The notes beneath the pieces are model-generated. The model was not told the DNA's origin. It did not search any database and worked only from the letters and a program-made list of their open reading frames with translations. From NCBI GenBank assembly GCA_024228395.1, contig JAAETM010000004.1, forward strand, positions 1 through 39,552: a stretch of DNA of 39,552 nt, in the 5' to 3' direction. Made by a program: the position numbers and the translations under genes. This DNA is from a bacterium. Lineage in GTDB: Bacteria > Planctomycetota > UBA1135 > GCA-002686595. Shown here in pieces: positions 24,538-32,927 of the stretch (its first letter is position 1; each line of letters starts with the position of its first letter).

Positions 24538-25986
24538 CTAAAAGCCCGTGGGCGGCGACCAGCCGCGGGCCTGCCAGCGCAGGGCATCCAGCTGCCCCAC
24601 GATGCTACGCACCAAAACCCTGGGAGAGTGGCCGAAATCAGCAGCCGCTCCTTCTACGCCTTCTTGGACTTTTTGCAGATCTTCCATGGTCCAAGAGGAG
24701 TCGGGGTAGGCGCGCATGTAGATACGCAGGACGGCGTCGGCCAACGCGCCCATGTCCTCCTCGGTCAAAGGCGGCAATTGCACATCGTGCAAGTCCGGCT
24801 CCAAGATCGAATCGAAGGATTCTTTGATGTCGGGTAGCGGCGTCAAACCAAACATGACCGTCAATGGCTGATCCGACCGGAAGAACAAGCGCAGATCCTG
24901 GTGCACCTTATGTCCGCCCTTGTACAAACCGTCGGGATCGAAGCGCAGTTCTTCCTTGGGTAAGGTCACCGCCGCGTAGTGCTTGAGCACCTCCATGGCA
25001 AAACCCTGCTGCACCGGGGTCAACGAGTCCACGAACTCCACCTCATCAAAGAGCAGGAACAGCCCCTTGTAGCCAGCGTCCTCAGCCCAAGCGGCGATCG
25101 TGCCGAGCAGGTGCATGTACATGCGGCCATAGGTGCGATAATCCGACATGGTCAAGACCCGGGGCCCCACCCAACCGCTGCGCATCAAACGCGAGTTGCC
25201 CCACGCGCTGTCCATGTTGCACCCGTCCACATAGTCGCGCATCCATTCGGATAGCTCCGCATCGCCATGTTGCTCCGCGTGCAAAAATGGCGAAAGGAAA
25301 CGGCTGAAATTGTGACCCAAGTGGGATCGGTGTTCCTTGCTGTCCGCCAAGCGATGCAACAGGGGTTCGAGGCCATGGCCTTGATCATCGGGGTAGCGCA
25401 GGCGTTCCACCAGGGCGCTGTACAAACGCCGCGGGTGACTGGGCGGTACCTCGTGGGGGTCGAGCACAACCCTGCTCGTCAGATAGCCGCGCTCCAGGGC
25501 CACGCGCTCCGCCAAGTCGAGCATGTGAGTCTTGCCCGCACCATAATCACCCCATAGCACGCGCAGGCCGCCCTTTACTTCGAGCAAGTCCTCCACGTCT
25601 TGCAGGGCTTCCTCGCGCCCCACCGTGTAATCGCGCGCGTATTCAGCGGGCACGACGCCCAAGCGCATGGCTTCAATGGTTTGACGCAATTCCGCGCGGT
25701 CCAGGGAGTTGGCGGCCGATTCGACGGTCGGCACTTCCTTCCAGGCCCAGGCGGTGAGGGAAGGTCCCGTCGGCTGTTTCTTGGCGGGCTTCAGCGCCTC
25801 GGGCTTGGGCGCTGGCGGCGGTTCGATGAGCTTCAATTCGCCCAAGGACAGGGTCCACGGTAATCCAGGGTCCCCATCCAAACGCACCTTTGCTTTGGCC
25901 CCAGGCGAAAGGCCCAATACCAAGCCTTCACCACGCACCCTGTGTATGACGCGATCCCCGGGACGAACACTGCGCGAAACACTCAT
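24538..25986 (-). CDS. P-loop ATPase, DUF2791/BrxD-like, with N-terminal Tudor/CarD-like domain
   Basis: The 482-aa product has Walker A GDYGAGKT (146-153) and Walker B-type LFLLFDEVEFVD. It resembles the DUF2791 ATP-binding group that includes BREX BrxD. The first 55 residues (GDRVIHRVRGEGLVLGLSPG, then AKVRLD and SLGELKLI) look like a small SH3/Tudor-type beta barrel, as at the C-terminus of PcrA/UvrD or in CarD-like RNA-polymerase binders. A Pro/Lys linker joins it to the ATPase. It lies between the second ATPase and the helicase, with a 2-nt gap to the helicase. It is probably a DNA-dependent regulatory or remodelling ATPase; its substrate is unknown. Confidence 0.82.
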   Translation of the reverse strand: MSVSRSVRPGDRVIHRVRGEGLVLGLSPGAKAKVRLDGDPGLPWTLSLGELKLIEPPPAPKPEALKPAKKQPTGPSLTAWAWKEVPTVESAANSLDRAELRQTIEAMRLGVVPAEYARDYTVGREEALQDVEDLLEVKGGLRVLWGDYGAGKTHMLDLAERVALERGYLTSRVVLDPHEVPPSHPRRLYSALVERLRYPDDQGHGLEPLLHRLADSKEHRSHLGHNFSRFLSPFLHAEQHGDAELSEWMRDYVDGCNMDSAWGNSRLMRSGWVGPRVLTMSDYRTYGRMYMHLLGTIAAWAEDAGYKGLFLLFDEVEFVDSLTPVQQGFAMEVLKHYAAVTLPKEELRFDPDGLYKGGHKVHQDLRLFFRSDQPLTVMFGLTPLPDIKESFDSILEPDLHDVQLPPLTEEDMGALADAVLRIYMRAYPDSSWTMEDLQKVQEGVEGAAADFGHSPRVLVRSIVGQLDALRWQARGWSPPTGF

Positions 25987-26044
25987 CGCGCAGACCTCAT
26001 GCCAGTCAAGGAATCAAAACGCAAACTACGAACCAGGTCCGTCA

Positions 26045-27328
26045 CTAGAAGATGTCCTCTTCCCCGTCCAAGTCATCTTCGAAGCCTTCGAAGCTATCGA
26101 AATCCGAGGAAACAAGCAGCTTGGGTTCGTGGATTTGCTCGTGCAACATATGCACAACGCGCTTGACGAAGATACGGCGTGAACCCGATTCCAAGGCGTT
26201 ACGGCCCATATGGTCCGCAAGGGTACTCACATTGGCCTTCTGCATTTCCATGTCGAGTTCTTCGCTGCGTCCACGCTCGAAGAGGTCCAGCAGCTTCCAG
26301 CCGATGCGCTCAAAGAGCTGCTCCGGTTCCATCGGCATGGACTCCAAGTCGATGACCGGCTCCAATGGGCTTGCCAGGGAAAAACGTCCGGCACCGCGCA
26401 GGCGCTGTTCGAGCGCGGGGTATTCGGGCACGACCGTGGTCATGAATTCCGGCGGCACGGCATAGACCCAGAGTAGGGCGGGCAGGGTGGCTTGGCCGCA
26501 ATGGTCGATCATCTGACGCAGGTTGTCACCGATAGCCTTGCGACGCTTGACCGAAAGACTCATGACCCGATCCATCTCATCGAAGAGCAGGACCATGCCG
26601 GGCACGCCCAGCTCGCGCATGACCTGAATCAGGCTGCGCAGGAAGCGGAAGGCGCTCTTGCTATCCAATTCCTCGCGCAGGCGCAATTCGCCGCGCTCGG
26701 CAGCCGAAACGTGATCGCCGCGCAGGTAAGCGGTGAGCAGTTCCTCTTTTTCGTCGTCCGCATCGAGCACGGCTTCGAGGAACAACCAGACCGCACGACG
26801 CAGGGCGTGGCTCTCGATTTGCGAGCGCTTGAATTCCATGCGTAGCCATTGGCGCACGGCGTCCTCACCGCTCTCCGCGATCTTGTCTTGAAGCAAACGA
26901 ATGAGCACCAATTCCACGCCGCGCGTGGAGGGCTTGCCGACCTCCTTGGGAGACAGCTCCAGGTGCTTGGCAACCGCCTGGTACACGAGTAGGGTATCGT
27001 CAAACGGACATTCCTTGGGCGAGATGCCGACCAACGAGACGATGAACCCCTCAGCCCAGGAAATCTCGCGCAGGCAGTGCAGGAAGTGGGTCTTGCCGCC
27101 GCCAAAGGTGGCCTGAACCAATTTGAAGGAAGAGTTGCGACCATCCTCGCGAATGGGGATCAAATATTCCTGACGCAGGACCTCGAGCACATCGTCGGTG
27201 CCCACGTTGACGAGCATGGCTCCGCGCTCCGGCGGCTGCCCCGTCTCGCCCATGCGTTCCACGATGCTGCGCACCTGGCGCGGCGTCCAGTCCGTCAATG
27301 CGGTGGATTGTGTTTCCATACCCTCCAT
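26045..27328 (-). CDS. second P-loop ATPase, DUF2791/BrxD-like, with acidic C-terminal tail
   Basis: The 427-aa product carries Walker A ATFGGGKT (73-80) followed by HFL, and Walker B VLLFDEMDRV. This FGGGKTHF form is characteristic of the DUF2791/BrxD group. It is not a simple duplicate of its neighbour, as the flanking helices differ. The last 20 residues are strongly acidic and end in Phe (DDLDGEEDIF). The ATG overlaps the upstream gene's stop in a TAATG, so translation is coupled. The next gene starts 58 nt beyond its stop. Confidence 0.82.
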   Translation of the reverse strand: MEGMETQSTALTDWTPRQVRSIVERMGETGQPPERGAMLVNVGTDDVLEVLRQEYLIPIREDGRNSSFKLVQATFGGGKTHFLHCLREISWAEGFIVSLVGISPKECPFDDTLLVYQAVAKHLELSPKEVGKPSTRGVELVLIRLLQDKIAESGEDAVRQWLRMEFKRSQIESHALRRAVWLFLEAVLDADDEKEELLTAYLRGDHVSAAERGELRLREELDSKSAFRFLRSLIQVMRELGVPGMVLLFDEMDRVMSLSVKRRKAIGDNLRQMIDHCGQATLPALLWVYAVPPEFMTTVVPEYPALEQRLRGAGRFSLASPLEPVIDLESMPMEPEQLFERIGWKLLDLFERGRSEELDMEMQKANVSTLADHMGRNALESGSRRIFVKRVVHMLHEQIHEPKLLVSSDFDSFEGFEDDLDGEEDIF

Positions 27329-28248
27329 TACTGCGCCTCCGTGAAGAAGATGTTCAGCTTGTACTCGCCCTGTCCGTATTCGTCTTCCATATAGATCACG
27401 CGTGATTTCTTGCTGGCCGCGGTTCCCGTGGCCACGCCAAAGTTCAGGCGGCGGCCATTCTGTTGAAGCCCCCGGGCGAGCCGCAAGCGATGAACATCGT
27501 ACGCGAATTGACCTCGGGAATACCCACGGTAATTTCCAGACACGGGGTTCACTTCGAACTTGCTGGATTGCATGCGGGTGGCAAGGTGGCCCAGGAAGTC
27601 GTTGAGTTCCAGACGCTCGCCCCGCTTGGCCCCCTTAACCACCAGCCCCATGCGGTAGGCTTCGTAGCAACGCTCAAAGAATTGGGCCGGATCGAAGGCG
27701 CCCTCCAAGCCACGCACAATCTTGTCATGGTTGGCAATGATGTCCTCGGGGGTCACGGGGCAGGCTGCCAGGGGTTCCTTGGCGAACAGAAACTCCGCTT
27801 CGCCCTTGTCGAAGTTCAAACGCACGGCCAAGGGCGGAATGCGCAGCTCCACCGGATCCTCGCGGCTGATGACCTTGAGCTTCAAACCGGCGGCTCCGCA
27901 GGCTTCCTTGAGCTTGCGACCCGTGTTGGAGCGATGGCGTTTCTTGCCAGCCACAAGATGTTCGTCGAGACTCTCGAGGGTCTCCAGCAATTCATACTCG
28001 AGAACGCCCTCGGGTCCCAGGACACTCTTGAGGGCCGCCACGTCCTTTTCGCACTTGGCAAACGCCACCAAGGCCCCGGGCTTTTGCAGTTTCTGCAAAC
28101 CCCGAATCACCGTGCGATAGCCTTCCATCTTCAGGGTCAACCCCTCCACAGCGGCGGCCAACTGTCCCTCAAGGACGGTTTGGGAAGTGATCTCCCCCTG
28201 CTCGGGGCCCTCGTCCCCTTCTTGCTCTTTCGCCTTGGTCATAGACAT
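27328..28248 (-). CDS. uncharacterised protein, first gene of the ATPase/helicase cluster
   Basis: The 306-aa product starts at the ATG pair MSMTKAKEQ; the open frame upstream is not protein-like. The N-terminal half is helical (GYRTVIRGLQKLQKPGALVA, a KCEKDVAALKSVL helix, then GVLEYELLETLE). The centre has a beta-rich segment (IPPLAVRLNFDKGEAEFLFA). The C-terminal half (FERCYEAYRMGLV, LELNDFLGHLATRM, YSRGQFAYDVHRLRLARGL) looks like a winged-helix or DNA-binding module. I recognise no family. Its stop overlaps the next gene's start, so it belongs to the cluster and may supply target recognition. No SD or good -10 is visible in the 166-bp divergent region upstream. Confidence 0.75.
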   Translation of the reverse strand: MSMTKAKEQEGDEGPEQGEITSQTVLEGQLAAAVEGLTLKMEGYRTVIRGLQKLQKPGALVAFAKCEKDVAALKSVLGPEGVLEYELLETLESLDEHLVAGKKRHRSNTGRKLKEACGAAGLKLKVISREDPVELRIPPLAVRLNFDKGEAEFLFAKEPLAACPVTPEDIIANHDKIVRGLEGAFDPAQFFERCYEAYRMGLVVKGAKRGERLELNDFLGHLATRMQSSKFEVNPVSGNYRGYSRGQFAYDVHRLRLARGLQQNGRRLNFGVATGTAASKKSRVIYMEDEYGQGEYKLNIFFTEAQ

Positions 28249-28402
28249 GGTTGTTTTGGGAGGGCTCGGACTCCGTAGGAATCCACTTCGGCGGGATCCT
28301 GCCCGCTCCACTCCGGCACCATCCTGAGGCCTTGAGCCCCATTACTCCAGAACGTTGCCAGGACTCTTGCACGAGTCTCCCCCCAACCCCCCCTAACCCT
28401 GC

Positions 28403-28408
28403 TAGAAT
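28403..28408 (+). promoter_or_regulatory. -10 box TAGAAT, leaderless start for the hydrolase
   Basis: TAGAAT is followed by CCACCT and then the ATG at 28415, giving a leaderless transcript if used. Confidence 0.5.
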
Positions 28409-28414
28409 CCACCT

Positions 28415-29335
28415 ATGACCCCCACGCGATCCTGGACAAAATGGTGCTACATAGCCCTATTCTCGGCCCTTTCCCTGGGCAGCCCCCAGGCCCAGGGTTC
28501 TGAAAAGGAAAAACAGACCCCAACCAAGGTGGCTCCCGCCAAGGCCGAGAAGCCTGCTTTCAAACCCTTGATCTTCCCTTCCAAGGATGGCTTGAGTCTG
28601 CGCGTGGACCTTTACGCCCCCCACAAGGACCCCAAAACCCCCTTCATCGTGCTCTTCCACCAGGCGGGATGGAGCCGGGGGGAGTACCGAACCATCGCCC
28701 CGCGCCTCAATCGCATGGGGTTCAACTGCATGGCCGTAGACCAGCGCTCGGGCGGGACCATCAATGGGGTCATCAATGAGACCGCCAAGCGCGCCAAGGG
28801 CAGTAAATTGCCCACGGAATTCGTGGCTGCCAAGCCCGACATCGAGGCCGCACTCCTGTATGCGCGCAAACAACTGGCCAAGGGCCCCCTGCTCGCATGG
28901 GGCAGCTCCTACTCCGCCGCCCTGGTGCTGCAGGTCACAGGCGAACACCCCAACATCGCCGACGGCGTGCTGGCCTTCGCCCCAGGCGAGTACATCCGCA
29001 CCCGCGGCAAGGACTGGATTGCAAAGTCCGCCGCCAACATCACCGTGCCGGTCTTTGTCACATCGGCCAAGGATGAAGCGGACAACTGGAAGGGGATCTT
29101 CGAAGCCATCGGGTCGCACCGCAAGACCAGCTACCTTCCTAAGACCCAAGGCAACCACGGCTCCCGCGCCCTCTGGCGCAAATTCAAGGACAGCCCTGGT
29201 TATTGGGTGGCCGTCACCAAATTCCTGGACAAACACTTCCCCCGCAACAGGAAAGCAGCCGCCAATAAAAAAACCAACGAAGACGTGCCCGCCAAAAGGA
29301 AGCCAGCGTCCAAGGAAAAGCCACAGGTCCAATAG
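28415..29335 (+). CDS. secreted alpha/beta hydrolase (dienelactone-hydrolase-like)
   Basis: The 306-aa product has a signal peptide ending near QAQGSEK, a Lys/Pro-rich linker and a hydrolase core. The oxyanion region is FIVLFHQAGWSRGEY, the nucleophile elbow is AWGSSYSAALVL (G-x-S-x-S), the acid is in VTSAKDEADNW and the His is in QGNHGSRAL. These fit a serine hydrolase acting on an ester or lactone outside the cytoplasm. The C-terminal 30 residues are rich in Lys, Asn and Pro. Its substrate is unknown. It diverges from the ATPase cluster across 166 bp. Confidence 0.88.
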   Translation: MTPTRSWTKWCYIALFSALSLGSPQAQGSEKEKQTPTKVAPAKAEKPAFKPLIFPSKDGLSLRVDLYAPHKDPKTPFIVLFHQAGWSRGEYRTIAPRLNRMGFNCMAVDQRSGGTINGVINETAKRAKGSKLPTEFVAAKPDIEAALLYARKQLAKGPLLAWGSSYSAALVLQVTGEHPNIADGVLAFAPGEYIRTRGKDWIAKSAANITVPVFVTSAKDEADNWKGIFEAIGSHRKTSYLPKTQGNHGSRALWRKFKDSPGYWVAVTKFLDKHFPRNRKAAANKKTNEDVPAKRKPASKEKPQVQ

Positions 29336-29357
29336 CAGGTCGCGGACCTTCCCGTGG

Positions 29358-29408
29358 CCAATGCACGAGGGGCATCCCGGCACGGTCGGGATGCCCCTCG
29401 TGCATTGG
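29358..29408. terminator. 22-bp perfect hairpin, probable bidirectional terminator
   Basis: Two 22-nt arms (starting CCAATGCACGAGG on the plus strand) are perfect inverted copies around the 7-nt loop GCACGGT. The hairpin begins 22 nt after the hydrolase stop. No T-run follows. The long GC-rich stem would be very stable in RNA and could protect or terminate the transcript. Confidence 0.65.
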
Positions 29409-29469
29409 ATTCCATGTGGGTCTGCGGCCGATCCTTCACCACCTTAGAATGCATGCCATCGGTTACTAT

Positions 29470-29475
29470 TATAAT
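29470..29475 (+). promoter_or_regulatory. -10 box TATAAT upstream of the acyltransferase gene
   Basis: A consensus TATAAT lies 14 nt before the ATG at 29490, predicting a leader of about 8 nt. A second TAGAAT is at 29445-29450. No clear -35 is seen. Confidence 0.5.
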
Positions 29476-29489
29476 GGATCCTGCACCAC

Positions 29490-30563
29490 ATGAAGCAAAA
29501 ACTGCCTCCCGAAGAATCCAAGCGCCTTTCCATGCTGCGCTTTCCACTCATCGTCGCCGTGGTCTTCATCCACGCCAATAACGACCGGATCGGCATGCCC
29601 GATCCGGAGGGGGGCTCCGCACTCTACGTACATTGGTTACGGCGGTTCCTTTCGGAAGGGCTGGCTGCCGTGGCGGTTCCCCTGTTTTTCCTGATCTCTG
29701 GCTACCTTTTTTTTGCCGGCTGGGACTTCTCAACTGCGGGTTTCATGACAAGGCTGAAGAGTCGAATCCGAACCCTCCTGATCCCCTATCTGTTCTGGAA
29801 CATCGCCCTCGCCCTGGTCCTGGCCCTCGCCACGCAAGTCCCACAAGCAAGCGCCTTACTGTCGGGCAAACAGGGGACGTTCATCCAATCGGGTCCCCTC
29901 GCCTGGATCTCAGCCATCGGTGGTTTTTCGGGCCCACCCGTAGTGTATCAGTTCTGGTTCCTGCGGGATCTGATGGTCGCGGTTTGCCTGGTGCCCGTAT
30001 TCCACCTCGCCCACCGCTTCCTGCCTGGCCTGTGGCTTGTGCTGCTCGGCATCCCATGGTTCACGCACTCATGGCCCCTGCCCAGCCCCAGCGCCGTGGG
30101 TCCGCTCTTCTTCTTCCTGGGTAGCTGGATCGCGGTGAGTGGCAAGTCCTTGTTTGCCCTCGACCGCGCTTGGCCGTGGATCCTCCCGCTGCACTTGGGG
30201 GTTGTCATCCTGGGGTTGGTCGGCGGCTTTCATTCCGCCAATCCGACCATCCATCAGGTGGGTATCTTACTTGGAGTTCTATCCGCGCTCTGCCTCTCCT
30301 CCAAAATTGCGGGACATGCCGGCTTGTCCACAAGACTCGTTTCCCTCACAAGCTCCGCATTTCTTGTGTTCGCCGTGCACGAACCGATCCTGACAATCTT
30401 GCGCAGATTGTCCTTCAAGGCCTTTGGCTCCCCGAGCCCTTCCGTGGACCTGCTGCTCTACTTCGCGCTCCCCACGATCGCAATCGTTTTCGCGTGGGCC
30501 CAGGACAAAGCGCTGCGCCAATGGACCCCGCGCCTTGCGGCTTTGGTTTCCGGAGGCCGCTGA
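29490..30563 (+). CDS. acyltransferase family 3 integral membrane protein
   Basis: The 357-aa product is highly hydrophobic with about ten helices. It shows the family start (RFPLIVAVVFIHANN with the active-type His, then VAVPLFFLISGYLFF) and the central YQFWFLRDLMVAV segment typical of the Acyltransferase_3 family. Such enzymes O-acylate polysaccharides or lipids at the membrane. No glycan genes lie next to it, so the acceptor is unknown. The length is normal. It ends convergently 37 nt from the DUF420 gene. Confidence 0.9.
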   Translation: MKQKLPPEESKRLSMLRFPLIVAVVFIHANNDRIGMPDPEGGSALYVHWLRRFLSEGLAAVAVPLFFLISGYLFFAGWDFSTAGFMTRLKSRIRTLLIPYLFWNIALALVLALATQVPQASALLSGKQGTFIQSGPLAWISAIGGFSGPPVVYQFWFLRDLMVAVCLVPVFHLAHRFLPGLWLVLLGIPWFTHSWPLPSPSAVGPLFFFLGSWIAVSGKSLFALDRAWPWILPLHLGVVILGLVGGFHSANPTIHQVGILLGVLSALCLSSKIAGHAGLSTRLVSLTSSAFLVFAVHEPILTILRRLSFKAFGSPSPSVDLLLYFALPTIAIVFAWAQDKALRQWTPRLAALVSGGR

Positions 30564-30600
30564 CCGATTCGGGGCGATGGCCCCCTGGATCTGGCCTTCC

Positions 30601-31041
30601 CTACTCGAGCACCGGGAGTGGGTTCCACTGGTACAGGACCAGGTAAACCAGCACGCCGGTGACAGAGACATAGAGCCAAATGGGAAAGGTCCAACGCGCC
30701 CACCGCTTGTGTCGATCCCAATCCTGCTTACGGGCCAACCACAGGACACGCAGCACCATGGGCAGGTTGATCGCGGCCAATACCACATGGGTCAGCAGCA
30801 TGATCAGGTACAGGGCCTTTTTGATTCCCGTCCCGTTGTAAGGGGTGGGGCCGCCCTGCCCGGGCAAGACCTTGGCGTGATAATAAAGGTAGTTGGCCAG
30901 GAACAGGGCTGAGACCAAGAAGGCCAGGCGCATGAAGGTCGCGTGGGCCTCCTTCTTACCGGACTTCACCAGGCGATAACCCACAACCAACAACGCCGCC
31001 GCCGTGCCATTCAAGCACGCATTCACAAGGGGAAAGTCCAT
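30601..31041 (-). CDS. DUF420 membrane protein (CtaM-like)
   Basis: The 146-aa product has four hydrophobic helices and the conserved His-containing segments KKEAHATFMRLAF, YYHAKVLPGQ and LTHVVLAAINLP of the DUF420 family. B. subtilis CtaM (YozB), in this family, is needed for heme A-type oxidase assembly. The gene lies 3 nt after ctaB and closes the cytochrome assembly operon, which supports the assignment. Confidence 0.9.
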   Translation of the reverse strand: MDFPLVNACLNGTAAALLVVGYRLVKSGKKEAHATFMRLAFLVSALFLANYLYYHAKVLPGQGGPTPYNGTGIKKALYLIMLLTHVVLAAINLPMVLRVLWLARKQDWDRHKRWARWTFPIWLYVSVTGVLVYLVLYQWNPLPVLE

Positions 31042-31044
31042 GGC

Positions 31045-31959
31045 TCAACCGATGTTCATCATCTCCCACTGATCGATGACGATCAGCACGCAGAGCAGGG
31101 GCAGATAGGCCAGGGAAACCCACATCAACCGCTTGGCCCGCGGTCGAGTTTCGTGCAGGGCGAACGCGATGGCCGGAGCCAAGTAAAGGATTCCGAGCAG
31201 CAACGCTCCAAAACCGTAGGTAAAGCCGGCAATACCATGCACGGTGGGCATCAAGGAAACTGGGATCATGGCGACGCCATAGATCACCGCCTGGCGCCCG
31301 GCGGTTCCCGGCTCTTCGGTGGCGCCCGCCAGCATCTTGTGACCGCCAGCCTTGTAGTCCTCGCGGTACATCCATGCGATGGCCATGAAGTGTGGGAACT
31401 GCCAAGTGAAGAGAATGGCAAACAAACCCCAGCCCCATGGACCCACGTCACCAGCAATGGCGGCGTACGCGATCAACGGCGGCGCCGCGCCTGGAATCGC
31501 TCCGACCACGGTGTTCAAGGTGCTCACTTTCTTGAGTGGCGTGTAAACCACCACATACAGCACGAATGTGACCGCCAGCAGCAGGGCCGAAAGCAAGTTG
31601 AGCCGCATGGCCAGGGGCACGATGCCGACAATGCCGAGGACCAAACCAAAGGCCACGCCCGCGGCCGGCGAAATGCGTCCGGTGACAAAGGGCCGCTGCT
31701 GGGTGCGGCCCATGAGCGCATCGGTGTCGCGCTCAAACAGCTGATTGAAGCAACTCGCAGATCCGGTCACTAAGACGATATACAACGCCGCCTCGAAACG
31801 CGGGAACCACGGCCCATGCCAGTCCGCAAGGGTGGCACCAAGCACTGACAGCAAGGCTACCATGACCGCGATCCTCGGACGGATCAAGGTCAGGTATCCC
31901 GCCAGGGCGTGGGGCGTAGCCACAGCATCGCTCGGCTCGGAATCGGTCTGTGCGCTCAT
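31045..31959 (-). CDS. ctaB: protoheme IX farnesyltransferase
   Basis: The 304-aa product prenylates heme b to heme o for terminal oxidases. It shows the UbiA-type metal-binding motif CFNQLFERDTDALMGRTQQR, the YTPLKKVSTLNTVVGAIPGA motif and the second Asp-rich-site region around YREDYKAGGHKML. Multiple membrane helices are seen. The ATG at 31959 overlaps the ctaA stop as ATGA. A longer N-terminus of 11 residues is possible but lacks family similarity. Confidence 0.95.
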   Translation of the reverse strand: MSAQTDSEPSDAVATPHALAGYLTLIRPRIAVMVALLSVLGATLADWHGPWFPRFEAALYIVLVTGSASCFNQLFERDTDALMGRTQQRPFVTGRISPAAGVAFGLVLGIVGIVPLAMRLNLLSALLLAVTFVLYVVVYTPLKKVSTLNTVVGAIPGAAPPLIAYAAIAGDVGPWGWGLFAILFTWQFPHFMAIAWMYREDYKAGGHKMLAGATEEPGTAGRQAVIYGVAMIPVSLMPTVHGIAGFTYGFGALLLGILYLAPAIAFALHETRPRAKRLMWVSLAYLPLLCVLIVIDQWEMMNIG

Positions 31960-32891
31960 GAAGTGGCTTGGGTATCCAAACGGTGCGACCACAGGAATGC
32001 GTTCACTACCGATCCGATAAGCATAGCCCCCACGGTCACGTGCAGGGTGGCAAATATGATCTCACCCCGGGAGATCTCCTCCCCGTGCATGCCATCGGAC
32101 AGGGCGAAGAGAGCGTATAGGGCTAGTGCCCCCAGAACCCATTGCAGGTGGAAGAAGAGGGCCATCCAGAATGCGGAGCGCCGGAGGATTTGGCGGACCT
32201 CCGGGTCCTGTCCCTCCTGCTTGGCTGCGCGCTTCATGCGTTTGGCGAGGGAAATGCCCGCATAGACCAAAGCAATGGCCAGGAAACCGTGCAGAGCTAT
32301 CGCCGTATGCCCGTGTCCGTGGCGATACCAAGCGCCCAGGAAGATTTGCGCCAAGAGGGCCATGAGCACCACGATCGAAAGCGTGCGGATACGCGCCGGC
32401 TTGGTCCAATTGGCTGCCGGAGCACAAGCCCATCTACTGGAGAACAGTACGGCCACTCCCACCAAAACTCCAATCACCACCTGGCCGAATGCCCCATGGA
32501 TGAACGCCAGCTCGGGATTGTTTTTCAGGACCCTGAAGGCCCCAATGGATCCTTGTCCGCCAACAGCCGCCAATCCGATGAAAGCTGTCAGCAGTGCGCT
32601 CTTTCCACGCTTCGTAACAACTACAGCCAAAATGGTGCCAATGCACAAGAACCCCACCAATGTGGCGAATTCTCGGTGATGATGCTCGACGAAAAAGCCC
32701 GCACTCTGAACGCGCTTTTCCCAAGGATACAGCCATAGGTAAATGCCATCGGGCTTCATCCAACCAGACTCGGCCATGCCAGCTCGCAACGTGGTCACGG
32801 AACCTCCCAACGCGACAAGTGGAATGGAAACCCAAACAGCCCACCATGCAAGTCGTGACGGCCAGGGGGAAGTGTTGCTCGTAGTACTCAT
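31956..32891 (-). CDS. ctaA: heme A synthase (COX15/CtaA family)
   Basis: The 311-aa product converts heme o to heme a. Its heme-ligand histidines lie in the expected helices: EHHHREFATLVG, FIHGAFGQVVIG, ALHGFLAIA and TLHVTVGAML. Eight membrane segments are apparent. No N-terminal extracellular Cys pair is seen. The ATG at 32891 gives a family-like start; the preceding residues do not. It sits 36 nt after the cytochrome c gene and overlaps ctaB. Confidence 0.93.
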   Translation of the reverse strand: MSTTSNTSPWPSRLAWWAVWVSIPLVALGGSVTTLRAGMAESGWMKPDGIYLWLYPWEKRVQSAGFFVEHHHREFATLVGFLCIGTILAVVVTKRGKSALLTAFIGLAAVGGQGSIGAFRVLKNNPELAFIHGAFGQVVIGVLVGVAVLFSSRWACAPAANWTKPARIRTLSIVVLMALLAQIFLGAWYRHGHGHTAIALHGFLAIALVYAGISLAKRMKRAAKQEGQDPEVRQILRRSAFWMALFFHLQWVLGALALYALFALSDGMHGEEISRGEIIFATLHVTVGAMLIGSVVNAFLWSHRLDTQATS

Positions 32892-32927
32892 GGGATAGCG
32901 ATCGAAAGGGAGGGAACCCAAGGGCGT

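Noticed and set aside
22535..28248. A complete BREX system
   Set aside because: No PglX methyltransferase, PglZ phosphatase or BrxC/PglY is present in the window. Only BrxD-like ATPases and an Lhr-like helicase are seen.
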